DNA of 64,000 bases from Novosphingobium sp. (GTDB lineage Bacteria > Pseudomonadota > Alphaproteobacteria > Sphingomonadales > Sphingomonadaceae). Position 1 is the first letter of the stretch. Every line of letters starts with the position of its first letter. Positions 8,884-18,157 of this stretch are shown in pieces. The stretch spans positions 1 through 64,000 of the forward strand of contig NZ_JAUYNB010000029.1 of the NCBI RefSeq assembly GCF_030699305.1. The letters are read 5' to 3'. A program made the translations under genes and the position numbers. Under the pieces are notes generated by a model. That model saw only the letters and a list, made by a program, of their open reading frames with translations. It was not told the origin of the DNA and made no database searches.

Positions 8884-11800
8884 TCTTAAGCTCCGTGAGG
8901 GCGTAGCCATACGCCTTGGCAAAGTATGCAGGATGACGTCGCTCGACGTCTTTCACCGTGAGAATCTGTACCTTGTCGAGCGTGATCCGACCCATAGCCG
9001 CCAAGGCTGCCACAAACGGCGCATCAAAGACCCGCATGAGGGATTCGAGGAAATTTTCCTTTGGGAGCTGCTCGCGGAAGGCGGGACGGAAAGGGTTGAA
9101 GCCGCCAGCGTCAGTGCTGATGCCCTCGCTCGTGTGGTCGGTGAAGTGACTACGCACGTCCTCCCAGGTCGACGGCGAATAATCGCGGCAAATCAGTGGA
9201 GCCAACTGCGGTGCCCGCGCTGCGATTTCATTCTGGCGCTCAGTGAGCCTGGTTAATGCCCATTGGGGGTCATCCAGCCGGGTGACGAGATAGTGCCCTT
9301 GGGCCTGGAAGGCAGCATCCCATGCGCCGTAAGGCAAAAGGATCCAGCTCGAACAAAGCCCGTCGAACAATTCGAGAATGGTCGACAGGTGCTGTTCTTC
9401 ACAGCGGTACAGTAGCAGGGGAGCAAGTGCACCGGCGTGAAATAATTTGCTGAAGATCTCGAATGTCTGCGGTGGGAGGCCATTTAGCGACAAAGCCAGT
9501 CTCATGACGACCTGGATCGTCTGACTGGCCTCTGCCGTCGTCGGAACTTGCGCTATTTCGGCAACGAGGGACTGCAGGTCCTCTTGCGCCTTAAGGAATG
9601 GCTGGGCCATGGCCCGGCCAAGCCGATGCTGCGGAACTACGGGATCCGGGTCGCCAGAGACAAATTTAGGTCGAGTGAGGACGCGGGAGCCCTCACGAAG
9701 ATAGACGAGCCAATCACCTTTGAGACGCGGTAAGTGAATGAGCTGGCCGCCAAGGCCACTTTGCAGACCGTCGTAACTGCCAAATTCGAGCTCTGTCTCT
9801 GGAGCACCAAGTGAGCGGGCCCACACCCTAACATCCTCACCGACTATCGCGGTTTTTGGACGCAAGCCCCCGTTTGGTTCCCACTCGAGGCTGTTACCGA
9901 ACTCCGTTACATACCAGTGGTCGTTGCTTCCGTTGTGAAAATCGAGCCTGACCTGAGTGTCGATGCCAAGGGGGCGCATGAGAGCGGCGATATCCGTTCG
10001 CAGTGCGGACAGGCCTAGCTCCCCATCAATTCGCCAGTTAGCGTCCAATGCAGCGTCAGCATGATGGGCCACTTCCCCCATCAGGATCGAAGTCGAGGGG
10101 ACGCGCGCTACCGTGTCACGAAGATCGGCTAGGCCAAGAACTGTGTCGCGCGGGATGAGATCTCCGTCCCAGGTTGTGAGCCATTCCTTCGATTGGAGGG
10201 GGACCTTAAGATCGAACGCAGGAGTTTGAGCGGAGGCTAGGCGTAAGGTCAGCAAGGCCCGTCGAGGAGGATCAATCCGGATTCGCCAGCTGTGATCCGA
10301 ACTCGGTGCTTCGTCGCCTAGCACAGCTGGCCCATCCCAACCGCTCAGCTCGATATCGGAATGTGTCCCGTTGCTCCGCTGTGTCAGCTCAAAGTCAGCT
10401 GGCAGAACGAACGTAGTCAGCCGATCGCGCACATGGCCTGTTGATCCATCGAGCCATGCGAATTCACACAACCCTGGCCCGGCAGCGGCCAAGTCTTCAG
10501 ACCAGCTACGTTGGCCCGCAAACCGCCAACGAACCTCTCCCCGAGATGCGACCCGGTGTGAAAGGCCATCTGACACCTGCGCATGGAGCGGGTGCTTGAA
10601 GAGCTGTTCGCCGTCAGGCGACTGCACTCCGGTAACTGCATTGGCCACGATCGAGAGCCGGTCTTTGCGGTCCGCACTCTGTCCGGTTCGCACAAGGAAA
10701 CTGTCGCCGTTGCTCTTCTGAGCTATGATTGTGCCCGCGCACCGGTAAAGACGGCGCCCTGAAGCGAAGGCAAAATCTTCGGGCTCAATCTTGGCGTTGC
10801 CGTCTTTTCCTCGAACTGACCAGTCCTCTGGAACATCGATAAAAACAGGCTCCGCTTTGTAAGCGCCGGAGCCTTGGCCGATGAGAGCAAAGGTTGTGCG
10901 CTGGGCATCTGTGCCGCGCGGCTCGAATACACGCAGCCCGCCGTTCACGGGTTTACCGCCAGGCAGCATAAAACTGCGAGCCAGCCGATCTCCGCGTGCG
11001 TGAAATTCGGCCGTAACCGGAAGGTCGAATGGAAATTCGATTGCAGCGTCGCTCCGCATAGGTCTCGCGATCCAGCGGTTCGCATCTTCGTGCTCAAGGT
11101 AAGCAAGTCTGCCGGAGACGCGGTCTGCCAAACCATCGGAGGGCTGGAGGAATACGCGAATGTGATTGCCGGGCGAAAGCAGCTGATCCTTATCGTCCCA
11201 TCGTCCGTCTAGATGGAAATCGAGGCATTCACGCCAATCTTCACCATGCTGTGAAATCAGCCGGCCAACGCGAATGCTGCCGCTGCTGGAGAGTTTTTTT
11301 GCTTCCAGCAGCGTATCGATCAGGCCCGCCGCCGCCCCGTCCAGGGTCATTGGCAATTCATCGCGCCAATCCTCGTAGGCCTGGTCCAGCCGCGCCGAGT
11401 AAGGACGACCATCGGCCGGCACTTCCTTGTCAACGAATGCGCGCAATTCGACAATCTTGAGCGCCAGCTCGCCGCAGATCGCGTACATTTCCTGGCTGCG
11501 CCAGATCGTCGGCAGCAGGTATTCGTTCCGCTCACAGATGGCGAGTGCGGTGCCGATGTCCTGCACATCTGAGCCCAAAAGCTCGCCAACAGCCCTTGCG
11601 AGATACTTCCTTGGCCAACCTGCTCCGCTCTCAATGGCAGCCGCAGGAAATCCCCCTTGCCGGGCGAGATTTGCAAGGCGCTGATTACTTTTGTCCGATG
11701 CTCTGATTAGGGGCGCAATTTGCCAAGCGTCGAAGCCTTGGTCGGCAAGTCGGGTCCATTCAGACCAATTGAGATGCACATTTAAGGCCGAGCCAATGTC

Positions 11801-12175
11801 TTCCCATTTCGGCTTCCCTCCCTGATAGGAACGACGAAACCAGTCTGCGGCCCAGAGAACAAAGGCTGGCGCCAGTGATGGACGTTGCCAATCAGACGGG
11901 AGGCCGGACGATAGCTTCTTCTCCATGCGCTCGAACATTCCGGGCGCAAGCTTGTAGCGGTAAAGCGGCAGACCGGTTGGCCGAGGCAATCCCAGTTCGG
12001 CGCTTGCTTTGCCAAGTGGATGAGGGCCCGTGTCTGCAGCCCTGGCACGCTGGATCGCCCGGATCACAAGAAGGCGCGAACCTCCTGTCGCCTGAATTTC
12101 GTCGGCAATCTTGCGCAGCTGAGCGGGATCGTTGCGCGCAGCTTCGATTTCAGCTTTGAAATCGCGTCCCTGCAT
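8873..12175 (-). CDS. druH: DruH-like protein (Druantia type III)
   Basis: This large protein of about 1,100 residues lies directly upstream of druE and has no domain that I can recognise. Position, size and partner match DruH, which with DruE makes up type III Druantia; the biochemical role of DruH is unknown. I see no transmembrane segment and no obvious nuclease or ATPase motif. The start at ATG 12175 is preferred because of a GGGGG stretch about 10 nt upstream; ATG 12232 is in frame but has no ribosome site and would cover the inverted repeat at 12211-12226. The stop overlaps the druE start, so translation of the pair is probably coupled. Confidence 0.8.
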   Translation of the reverse strand: MQGRDFKAEIEAARNDPAQLRKIADEIQATGGSRLLVIRAIQRARAADTGPHPLGKASAELGLPRPTGLPLYRYKLAPGMFERMEKKLSSGLPSDWQRPSLAPAFVLWAADWFRRSYQGGKPKWEDIGSALNVHLNWSEWTRLADQGFDAWQIAPLIRASDKSNQRLANLARQGGFPAAAIESGAGWPRKYLARAVGELLGSDVQDIGTALAICERNEYLLPTIWRSQEMYAICGELALKIVELRAFVDKEVPADGRPYSARLDQAYEDWRDELPMTLDGAAAGLIDTLLEAKKLSSSGSIRVGRLISQHGEDWRECLDFHLDGRWDDKDQLLSPGNHIRVFLQPSDGLADRVSGRLAYLEHEDANRWIARPMRSDAAIEFPFDLPVTAEFHARGDRLARSFMLPGGKPVNGGLRVFEPRGTDAQRTTFALIGQGSGAYKAEPVFIDVPEDWSVRGKDGNAKIEPEDFAFASGRRLYRCAGTIIAQKSNGDSFLVRTGQSADRKDRLSIVANAVTGVQSPDGEQLFKHPLHAQVSDGLSHRVASRGEVRWRFAGQRSWSEDLAAAGPGLCEFAWLDGSTGHVRDRLTTFVLPADFELTQRSNGTHSDIELSGWDGPAVLGDEAPSSDHSWRIRIDPPRRALLTLRLASAQTPAFDLKVPLQSKEWLTTWDGDLIPRDTVLGLADLRDTVARVPSTSILMGEVAHHADAALDANWRIDGELGLSALRTDIAALMRPLGIDTQVRLDFHNGSNDHWYVTEFGNSLEWEPNGGLRPKTAIVGEDVRVWARSLGAPETELEFGSYDGLQSGLGGQLIHLPRLKGDWLVYLREGSRVLTRPKFVSGDPDPVVPQHRLGRAMAQPFLKAQEDLQSLVAEIAQVPTTAEASQTIQVVMRLALSLNGLPPQTFEIFSKLFHAGALAPLLLYRCEEQHLSTILELFDGLCSSWILLPYGAWDAAFQAQGHYLVTRLDDPQWALTRLTERQNEIAARAPQLAPLICRDYSPSTWEDVRSHFTDHTSEGISTDAGGFNPFRPAFREQLPKENFLESLMRVFDAPFVAALAAMGRITLDKVQILTVKDVERRHPAYFAKAYGYALTELKNDR

Positions 12176-12210
12176 TGCTGAATTATCCCCCTGCAAATGC
12201 ACTACCGCAC

Positions 12211-12226
12211 GGTAACGTGCGTTACC
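12211..12226. promoter_or_regulatory. Inverted repeat between zorD and druH
   Basis: The sequence ggtaacgtgcgttacc has 7-bp arms around a 2-bp centre. It lies in the only real gap of the six-gene defence array, about 36 bp upstream of the favoured druH start. It could be an operator for an internal promoter that lets druHE be expressed apart from zorABCD. Confidence 0.4.
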
Positions 12227-12285
12227 CGCCATGCGCTAACCATCAATGAACATTACTTTATAATCAATGATGGAGGACGAGACTT

Positions 12286-15200
12286 TCAGTGTATTAGGGG
12301 CGAGTTCGGTGAAGCTCTATCGTAGAAAGCATTGACTACGCAGGACCAGCGGGCGTTCATGATCCCGTCGATACCGCGTCCCAAATCCCAGATGACAGAG
12401 TCCCCGTTAGCCAGACGGGCTTTGACGAAACGATCATGCAGGTCTCCGACGGATCGGCGCGACTTTTGCGCCAAGTGCAACTGCACCGATGCCAGCATGC
12501 GGTTCCACCGATCTTCGAGATCTTTTCGTTGATCGTTCGTGCTTTCGGGTTCCCGCGTCTGAACCGAGTCCGCATCGAAGGTCACAACATGGACGGCGGC
12601 GATTTGTGAAGCGAGCTGCCCAAAGCGACTGATGAAACTGATGAGTCGTCCCCGCGCTTGCCCATCAGCGCAGCAGTACGGATCCTGAATCTCAAGCAGT
12701 GCGATTTTCGCATCCCGGACGTGCTGCTCAAAGATGGTCCAGTCTCGCTGCCCATATTGTTCGAAGACCACTCGCTGAACGTGGGAAGCCCGTGCTTCTG
12801 CCGCTTCAACAGGAGTTCGCACCGAGAGAATCGGGCGACGAACCAACGGCCTGTCCAACGGCGCTGCCACAACCTCGTCGGCTGCGTCCTCTGATCGCGC
12901 GTTTCTGTCCTCGGTCGGACTAGGCGTTGCCACTTCCTCAGGCGCGGGCGGCAAGGATTCGCTCGCTGAGAATTTGGGTTTTTCATGACTGACCTGAGGC
13001 TCTGTCGGAGCGGGACGCTCAATGCTGTAACTGGCCTGCTCCCGGGCAGATTCGGGCTTCGTTTCAGGCGTTGTAGCGGATTGATCCTGCCGCTCGGGCC
13101 GCTTCCCATCGAGCACGTCGGCAAGCAAGTCCTCAACATCCCGCTCGCTCTCGGGCGGCATGAGCAGGCCACGGCTCAGTGAACGCTTGCGCTCCATGAG
13201 GGCGTCAAGACGCTGATCGAAGCTCGACGGACCGATCGCTTCATCGGGATGGATGGCCATCGGAATGTGTATCGTGACCGGACGTGTCTGACCGATCCGG
13301 TAGGCGCGGTCGGTCGCCTGGTCCTCGACAGCCGGGTTCCACCAGCGCGAGAGGTGGATCACATTGTTGGCAGCGGTGATGGTAAGTCCAACACCTCCTG
13401 CCTTGGGAGATAGAATTAGAACGTCAAAGGCAGATGCTGAGCTCTGGAATGCGTTCACCATCTCCTGGCGCTTATGACCGGCCACCTTTCCGCTGATGCA
13501 CATCGGCCTATGCTTGAGGTCGAAGCGCTCCTGGATGGCCATGGCCAAAAAGGCCTGCATTTCGAGATCTTCGCAAAAGAGCAGTGCCTTCTCGCCGCGC
13601 TGTTTAACTTCCTCGAGAATCTCGAACGTCTTCTTCAAGCGCGCCGACTGTGAAACGTAGGCGCCAATATCCGTGACGCCCCGCGGTGCCAACGGATGGA
13701 GCGATGTCCCGCGCAGCATGTGCAACACTTTGAGCATCGCGCCTTGCTCGCCGCTCTCACGAAGAGCGCGCGCCCTTGCGAGTACGAGATCATAGGCCTG
13801 CGCTTGGGCAGGCGGCATTTCGACCGCGTATTTTCGCGTCGTCTTTTCCGGCAGACCGGTGAGGATCTCGTCCTTCATGCGCCTGAGCATGAACGGAGGC
13901 AGCTCGTCATCACGCTCGACCAATCGCCGCTGAAGGTCTTCAAGGCCCGACAGATCGTTCGCCGGGTAGCTGCTTTCGAACTCCCGGCTCGATCCGAGAA
14001 AGCCTGGGTAAACCGTATCGGCAATTGACCAGAGATCCTGAAGCCGGTTCTCGACTGGTGTACCGGTCATGGCAATTTGCAGGCGACCATTGAGCGCCTT
14101 GGCTGCCCGGGTCATTTGGCTGGCCGGGTTCTTAAGCTTCTGGATTTCGTCGTAGACGATCGCGTCAAACGGAATGCGCGCGAAGCTCATATGATAGTCG
14201 CGCATCGTTTCGTACGTTGTGAGGACGATCCCTGCGTCTTCCCACTCGCCGGAATCGAGCCGTGAGGTGCCGCCGCGAATGTCGCTTCCAGCCTCCAGCC
14301 GATAGCTGCGCAAGTTTGTCCCAAAGGCTTCAATCACGGGCCCGATGAGGCCAGCCTCGACGTGTTGAGCCAGTTCTGCTTGCCAATTCTTAAGCAAGCC
14401 GGTTGGAGCGACGATCAGAACTGGTTTGGGATGAGCCGAGTTGGACCTTCGCCAGAGCAGGAACATGAGCGCCTGGAATGTCTTGCCCAGGCCCATATCA
14501 TCGGCGAGCAGGACGCCCGGCAACCTGCGTTCCCATGCTTCAGTCAACCAGGCAAACGCTTCGCGTTGGTGAGGCTTTGGCTCGGACTTCAGACCTTGCG
14601 GAAGAGCCGGCACCTCAAATGCCTCTGGAGCGGACTTCGGCCGTGGCAGACGCGCGTAATCGAGTTGCTCGAAATTCTCCCCGACCTGCAGAAAGAAGAT
14701 ATCGACCGGTTCGCGTTCTTGCTCAGATCGCGATTGGTCTCCTGTCTCTGCTGCGATTTGTCGCTCAAGATCGGCAATTCCGCGCGTTGCCTGAAGGGTA
14801 GCCGGGGTGGCGGGGATGCTCTCGTCGCGCCAGGCGACGGTTTCGTCTCCCGCCTGGATCGCAGTCTCAAGGTCGCCAGCGAGAATCTCAGCGTCACCGG
14901 GAGCCAGGGCAACGTGCCGGGCATCCGGAGGATCACCAATCCGTAGACCAAAGCTTTCGGGTAGCCAGCTGTTGGGCTTCGGTTTGATCCAGGGCAGGAC
15001 CGGTTTTTGCCAGACCTCGATCCCGCTGACACGCTCCGAAAACTGTTGCGTTTCGATAAAAAGCCGGTCGGCCGCTTCGTCATCGCCGGTAGCATCGAGT
15101 TTCAGCTCTTCGCGCAAAACGCGCTGGGGAGAGCGTAAAAACTCGCGCTTCTCCTGCGAGGTCCCTGCCTGCTTGGTACGGACGATATCGAGCGCTTTAC

Positions 15201-16041
15201 CCAGAAGGGGGTCGAGGAACAGCAGCGTTCCGTCGAAAAGGAGATAGCTGCGCCTTCCTCCTTCCTGGCTCCGAAATCTGCGTTGAAAATGCACGGTATC
15301 CTGCGGGGTCAGCAGGGATGCTTCATGCTCATCGACGAGGTCACCCTCCGTCGTTTCCCCCACATGTCTTGAAAAGAGAACGGGGTCAAAATCGAAGCGA
15401 CCGTGATCCGTCTTTGCATTCAACGAGAAGTTCGCAGCGTAAGCTATGCGGATGCGTTCCAGAAACCCGTCGGCTTCGATCCCTGCGCCCAGCTTATCAC
15501 CCAGCAGTGTGCGAAGCTCGGCAAAGGCTGCTCTTCGTTCGTCGGGCTCACTTGCTGACTTAACAGCTTGTGCAGCTTGGAAGGCGGAAAACACCGGCTC
15601 GGGAATACGGCTGACCCGCCCACCCTCTCGGACACGAGCGCCTAGAATATCAGCACGAACAGGCGCGCCGCCGCGGCGAATCCATTTCGGATTGACCGTG
15701 ATGGATCCTTCGGCGAGCGATCCGCTCGAGTTCAGTTGAAGTGTCAGAGGCGTGGCGGGCGGCAAGCCGAGGGCAAAGGCATCGGCCTCGTCCAGTTGGG
15801 CCGCAATGTGAGGGGGAAGGACGACCCCTCCGTCTTCTTCAAGAATTTGCCCTTCCTGATCGAACGAGCGTGCGAGCGCCAAGGCCGCTTGCCCAGCTTC
15901 TGGAGCAACCTTGGGCCATTCCGAGACTGGCACCGTTTCGCTTGAGGCCCGCTTAAACAATCCACCCGGCCGCTCACGCAACAGCGCGATAGTCTCGCTT
16001 CCATCGCTCTGCTGGGTTGCAATGAACTTTGGATCTACCAC
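12286..16041 (-). CDS. zorD: ZorD: SNF2-family helicase with C-terminal MIT_C-like domain (Zorya type I)
   Basis: This 1,251-residue protein has an unassigned N-terminal half and then a SNF2 helicase: Walker A DDMGLGKT near 515, DEIQ box near 630, TGTPVENRLQDLW after it, and motif VI ATDRAYRIGQTRPV near 915. An acidic, proline-rich linker (about 960-1075) leads to a final domain of about 165 residues. That domain has a LLEIQDPY motif, then LHDRF, then DLGRGID, the pattern of the MITD1 C-terminal (MIT_C) phospholipase-D-like fold. In type I Zorya, ZorD acts downstream of the ZorAB motor as the DNA-processing effector. The start is GTG, overlapping the zorC stop by 7 bp. Confidence 0.88.
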   Translation of the reverse strand: MVDPKFIATQQSDGSETIALLRERPGGLFKRASSETVPVSEWPKVAPEAGQAALALARSFDQEGQILEEDGGVVLPPHIAAQLDEADAFALGLPPATPLTLQLNSSGSLAEGSITVNPKWIRRGGAPVRADILGARVREGGRVSRIPEPVFSAFQAAQAVKSASEPDERRAAFAELRTLLGDKLGAGIEADGFLERIRIAYAANFSLNAKTDHGRFDFDPVLFSRHVGETTEGDLVDEHEASLLTPQDTVHFQRRFRSQEGGRRSYLLFDGTLLFLDPLLGKALDIVRTKQAGTSQEKREFLRSPQRVLREELKLDATGDDEAADRLFIETQQFSERVSGIEVWQKPVLPWIKPKPNSWLPESFGLRIGDPPDARHVALAPGDAEILAGDLETAIQAGDETVAWRDESIPATPATLQATRGIADLERQIAAETGDQSRSEQEREPVDIFFLQVGENFEQLDYARLPRPKSAPEAFEVPALPQGLKSEPKPHQREAFAWLTEAWERRLPGVLLADDMGLGKTFQALMFLLWRRSNSAHPKPVLIVAPTGLLKNWQAELAQHVEAGLIGPVIEAFGTNLRSYRLEAGSDIRGGTSRLDSGEWEDAGIVLTTYETMRDYHMSFARIPFDAIVYDEIQKLKNPASQMTRAAKALNGRLQIAMTGTPVENRLQDLWSIADTVYPGFLGSSREFESSYPANDLSGLEDLQRRLVERDDELPPFMLRRMKDEILTGLPEKTTRKYAVEMPPAQAQAYDLVLARARALRESGEQGAMLKVLHMLRGTSLHPLAPRGVTDIGAYVSQSARLKKTFEILEEVKQRGEKALLFCEDLEMQAFLAMAIQERFDLKHRPMCISGKVAGHKRQEMVNAFQSSASAFDVLILSPKAGGVGLTITAANNVIHLSRWWNPAVEDQATDRAYRIGQTRPVTIHIPMAIHPDEAIGPSSFDQRLDALMERKRSLSRGLLMPPESERDVEDLLADVLDGKRPERQDQSATTPETKPESAREQASYSIERPAPTEPQVSHEKPKFSASESLPPAPEEVATPSPTEDRNARSEDAADEVVAAPLDRPLVRRPILSVRTPVEAAEARASHVQRVVFEQYGQRDWTIFEQHVRDAKIALLEIQDPYCCADGQARGRLISFISRFGQLASQIAAVHVVTFDADSVQTREPESTNDQRKDLEDRWNRMLASVQLHLAQKSRRSVGDLHDRFVKARLANGDSVIWDLGRGIDGIMNARWSCVVNAFYDRASPNSPLIH

Positions 16042-17432
16042 TGACTATTCCAATTGCGAATTGTCCCTCGGCCCAATTGTGGATGTTGAATCGAAGTTCT
16101 GCGGAATATTATGGCCGCAAATTTTCCCTGCCAACTTGAGCTGTGCATGGCATGTTCAAAATCACTACGACCGGTCATGATCCTAAGGCTGCCACCTTCG
16201 TAATATTTTAGATACAGGCCAGGAGCCTTGCCATCATCACTCGCCCAAAATCTACATAACCCATTGTCGCTCCACTCAGAAATCCTGAGATCACCGATCT
16301 GCATGATGATCGAGGAAGAGGACGGAGGCCCTCCTCGGATGATGCCGTATTCCGGACGTTCGCCACTTTGCCGAATGATATCTTCGATTTGGTTGCGCGC
16401 GCGGATGCCAAGGGCTGGCCAAGCGTCACTGACCAAGCCTGCATCGAGATAGGCCATCCAGAATTTTTCACGTTGGGCCCATTGATCGGGCCGATCGGTA
16501 GTCTTCGCGATAGCCCGGAAGAATTCGCGCATTGCGACTTCCGTGAGCCAGCGTTTGAAGACCTGTGTGATCGTGAGTGCTCGTTCTGCGCCAATGGTCT
16601 CTGCCAGCGAACGGACGATTCTGTCCCAGCGGGGTCGCTGAAGGCGTGGGTCACCAATCTGGTCGAGGAGAAACTCGGAAATGGCCTTACGATGCTCGGG
16701 CTCGGGCTTCTCCTTGACCCAAGGTTCCAGCAGCGCGCGCACGACGAGCTCAATCTGGCCTGCCAAGGCCTCCTTATCAAAGAGCCTCAGCAAGCTGCGC
16801 TGCGCCGAGACTGCCTTGCTCGGCGGCAACTCTGCTGTCGCTACGCAAAATCTGGCGAAGGTTGCCTGGCCAAAGCCGCTCGCCGCCAAATTTGCTCCCA
16901 GCCCAACTTCCCGCATCAGCTGAAAGACGTGCTCGTCATCGCGAGCGAGTAGATCCTGAGCCACCCGGGCGGGGCCTTGCGAGGGCGCAAATAAATCCCA
17001 TTGCCGTGCCCTCTCTCGCCATGCCCACTCGTGCCGCTGGGCAGCACTTGAGGCAGCATCAGCAAGCTTGCCCATAACAGGCCGGTCGACCGGGAAATAG
17101 GTGAGGTAGCCATCGATCATGGCTTGGTCGGAACTGCGCCGCTGCTCTTCGACCGCGCGGTCGAGAGCCGCAGATCCGAGGTCATCAAACTCTGGATCGC
17201 ACCATGCCCCGCGCAGGACTCGGTTGAGTTGAAAGCGCGGCAGCGCCTCGGCTCCGTTTTCAGCCGCACTGCGCAAGAAGGGCTTCAATTCGACAACTGG
17301 CTCCGCCTCACCGATACTCGCATCAAGCTTGGCGAGTTGCCGCTGCAATTCAGGTTGCGTTGTCGGAGGCTTGGCGAGCCCGGCAGACGCCAGGGCGTCC
17401 ATCCGATCGATTGCTGCGCGCAGGATGCTCAT
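16035..17432 (-). CDS. zorC: ZorC: EH-signature protein (Zorya type I)
   Basis: The protein has 465 residues and is mostly helical. Residues about 318-345 (FWMAYLDAGLVSDAWPALG) and 375-410 (IIMQIGDLRISEWSDNG...FW) fit the EH_Signature domain that defines ZorC. ZorC with ZorD marks type I Zorya and is thought to act with ZorD on invading DNA in the cytoplasm. The ATG overlaps the zorB stop as ATGA, and the TAG stop overlaps the zorD start, so synthesis with both neighbours is probably coupled. No enzymatic motif is visible. Confidence 0.85.
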   Translation of the reverse strand: MSILRAAIDRMDALASAGLAKPPTTQPELQRQLAKLDASIGEAEPVVELKPFLRSAAENGAEALPRFQLNRVLRGAWCDPEFDDLGSAALDRAVEEQRRSSDQAMIDGYLTYFPVDRPVMGKLADAASSAAQRHEWAWRERARQWDLFAPSQGPARVAQDLLARDDEHVFQLMREVGLGANLAASGFGQATFARFCVATAELPPSKAVSAQRSLLRLFDKEALAGQIELVVRALLEPWVKEKPEPEHRKAISEFLLDQIGDPRLQRPRWDRIVRSLAETIGAERALTITQVFKRWLTEVAMREFFRAIAKTTDRPDQWAQREKFWMAYLDAGLVSDAWPALGIRARNQIEDIIRQSGERPEYGIIRGGPPSSSSIIMQIGDLRISEWSDNGLCRFWASDDGKAPGLYLKYYEGGSLRIMTGRSDFEHAMHSSSWQGKFAAIIFRRTSIQHPQLGRGTIRNWNSQW

Positions 17433-18157
17433 TGCTCCTGCCTCAAGATGTCCTTGTCCAAACCGGCGCTGGGTGTGGTCATCAAGAACCGCAAGTCGAT
17501 CCGTCGATTACGCTTCTTCGCCGCCTCGCTATCACCTTGCGCGATAGGGCGATCCGGACCGTAACCGCTCAGGCCCAGAATCGGTGCAGAACCTGGCTGA
17601 CCTGCTGGCTTGTTGAGGAACCCCCGCAAGGCCGGCTGATTGAGCTGAAGCATGGTGAACGTCGTTTCGGCTCTTCGAACCGAAAGGCCATAGTTGTTCA
17701 TCCCGCCGTACATCGCGTCGGAATCGGTATGCCCCTCTACAAAGACGGCGTCGATCATGTGCTTTGAGCGCTCCGCTTTGCAGAGATTCGACGTCGTATA
17801 GCAGGGCAGAACCTCGACCATTGCGCTGGCAACCTTGTTGATCGCGGCTTGCCCTCTGTCGCTCAGCTCCCAGCGTCCTTTGTCGAACAGCACGTCATCA
17901 GGCAGGCGCAGCACACCTGTCTTCGTGTCAATTTCGACCTGCAAACCCTTGTCCTTCAATGACTGCTGCAGGTCATTGAGGATCTCTGCCCGGGTTCGGT
18001 TAGCACCGGTCAGCTCTTCGGTCTTCGATTGCAAATTCAATGCGAAGTAAGCCAGTAGTATAATGAAAATAAGAAGGAGGCCAACCATCATGTCCGTCAT
18101 GGACATGAAGTAGCTTTCGCCTTCTTCAGGGGGTCTCCTGCGAACGGCGCCTTCCAT
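17429..18157 (-). CDS. zorB: ZorB: MotB-like stator subunit with OmpA domain (Zorya type I)
   Basis: This 242-residue inner-membrane protein has a short cytoplasmic N-terminus and one membrane helix (about 22-40). The acidic residue D22 sits at the start of that helix (MTDMMVGLLLIF), the place of the ion-binding aspartate in MotB/ZorB. A peptidoglycan-binding OmpA-like domain follows (about 85-230), with EGHTDSD near 141 and NYGLSVRRA near 155. Two cysteines at about 119 and 126 may form a periplasmic disulfide. It pairs with ZorA as an ion-driven motor. The zorA stop and zorB start share one base (TAATG). A flagellar MotB is excluded by the ZorC/ZorD partners. Confidence 0.9.
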   Translation of the reverse strand: MEGAVRRRPPEEGESYFMSMTDMMVGLLLIFIILLAYFALNLQSKTEELTGANRTRAEILNDLQQSLKDKGLQVEIDTKTGVLRLPDDVLFDKGRWELSDRGQAAINKVASAMVEVLPCYTTSNLCKAERSKHMIDAVFVEGHTDSDAMYGGMNNYGLSVRRAETTFTMLQLNQPALRGFLNKPAGQPGSAPILGLSGYGPDRPIAQGDSEAAKKRNRRIDLRFLMTTPSAGLDKDILRQEQ

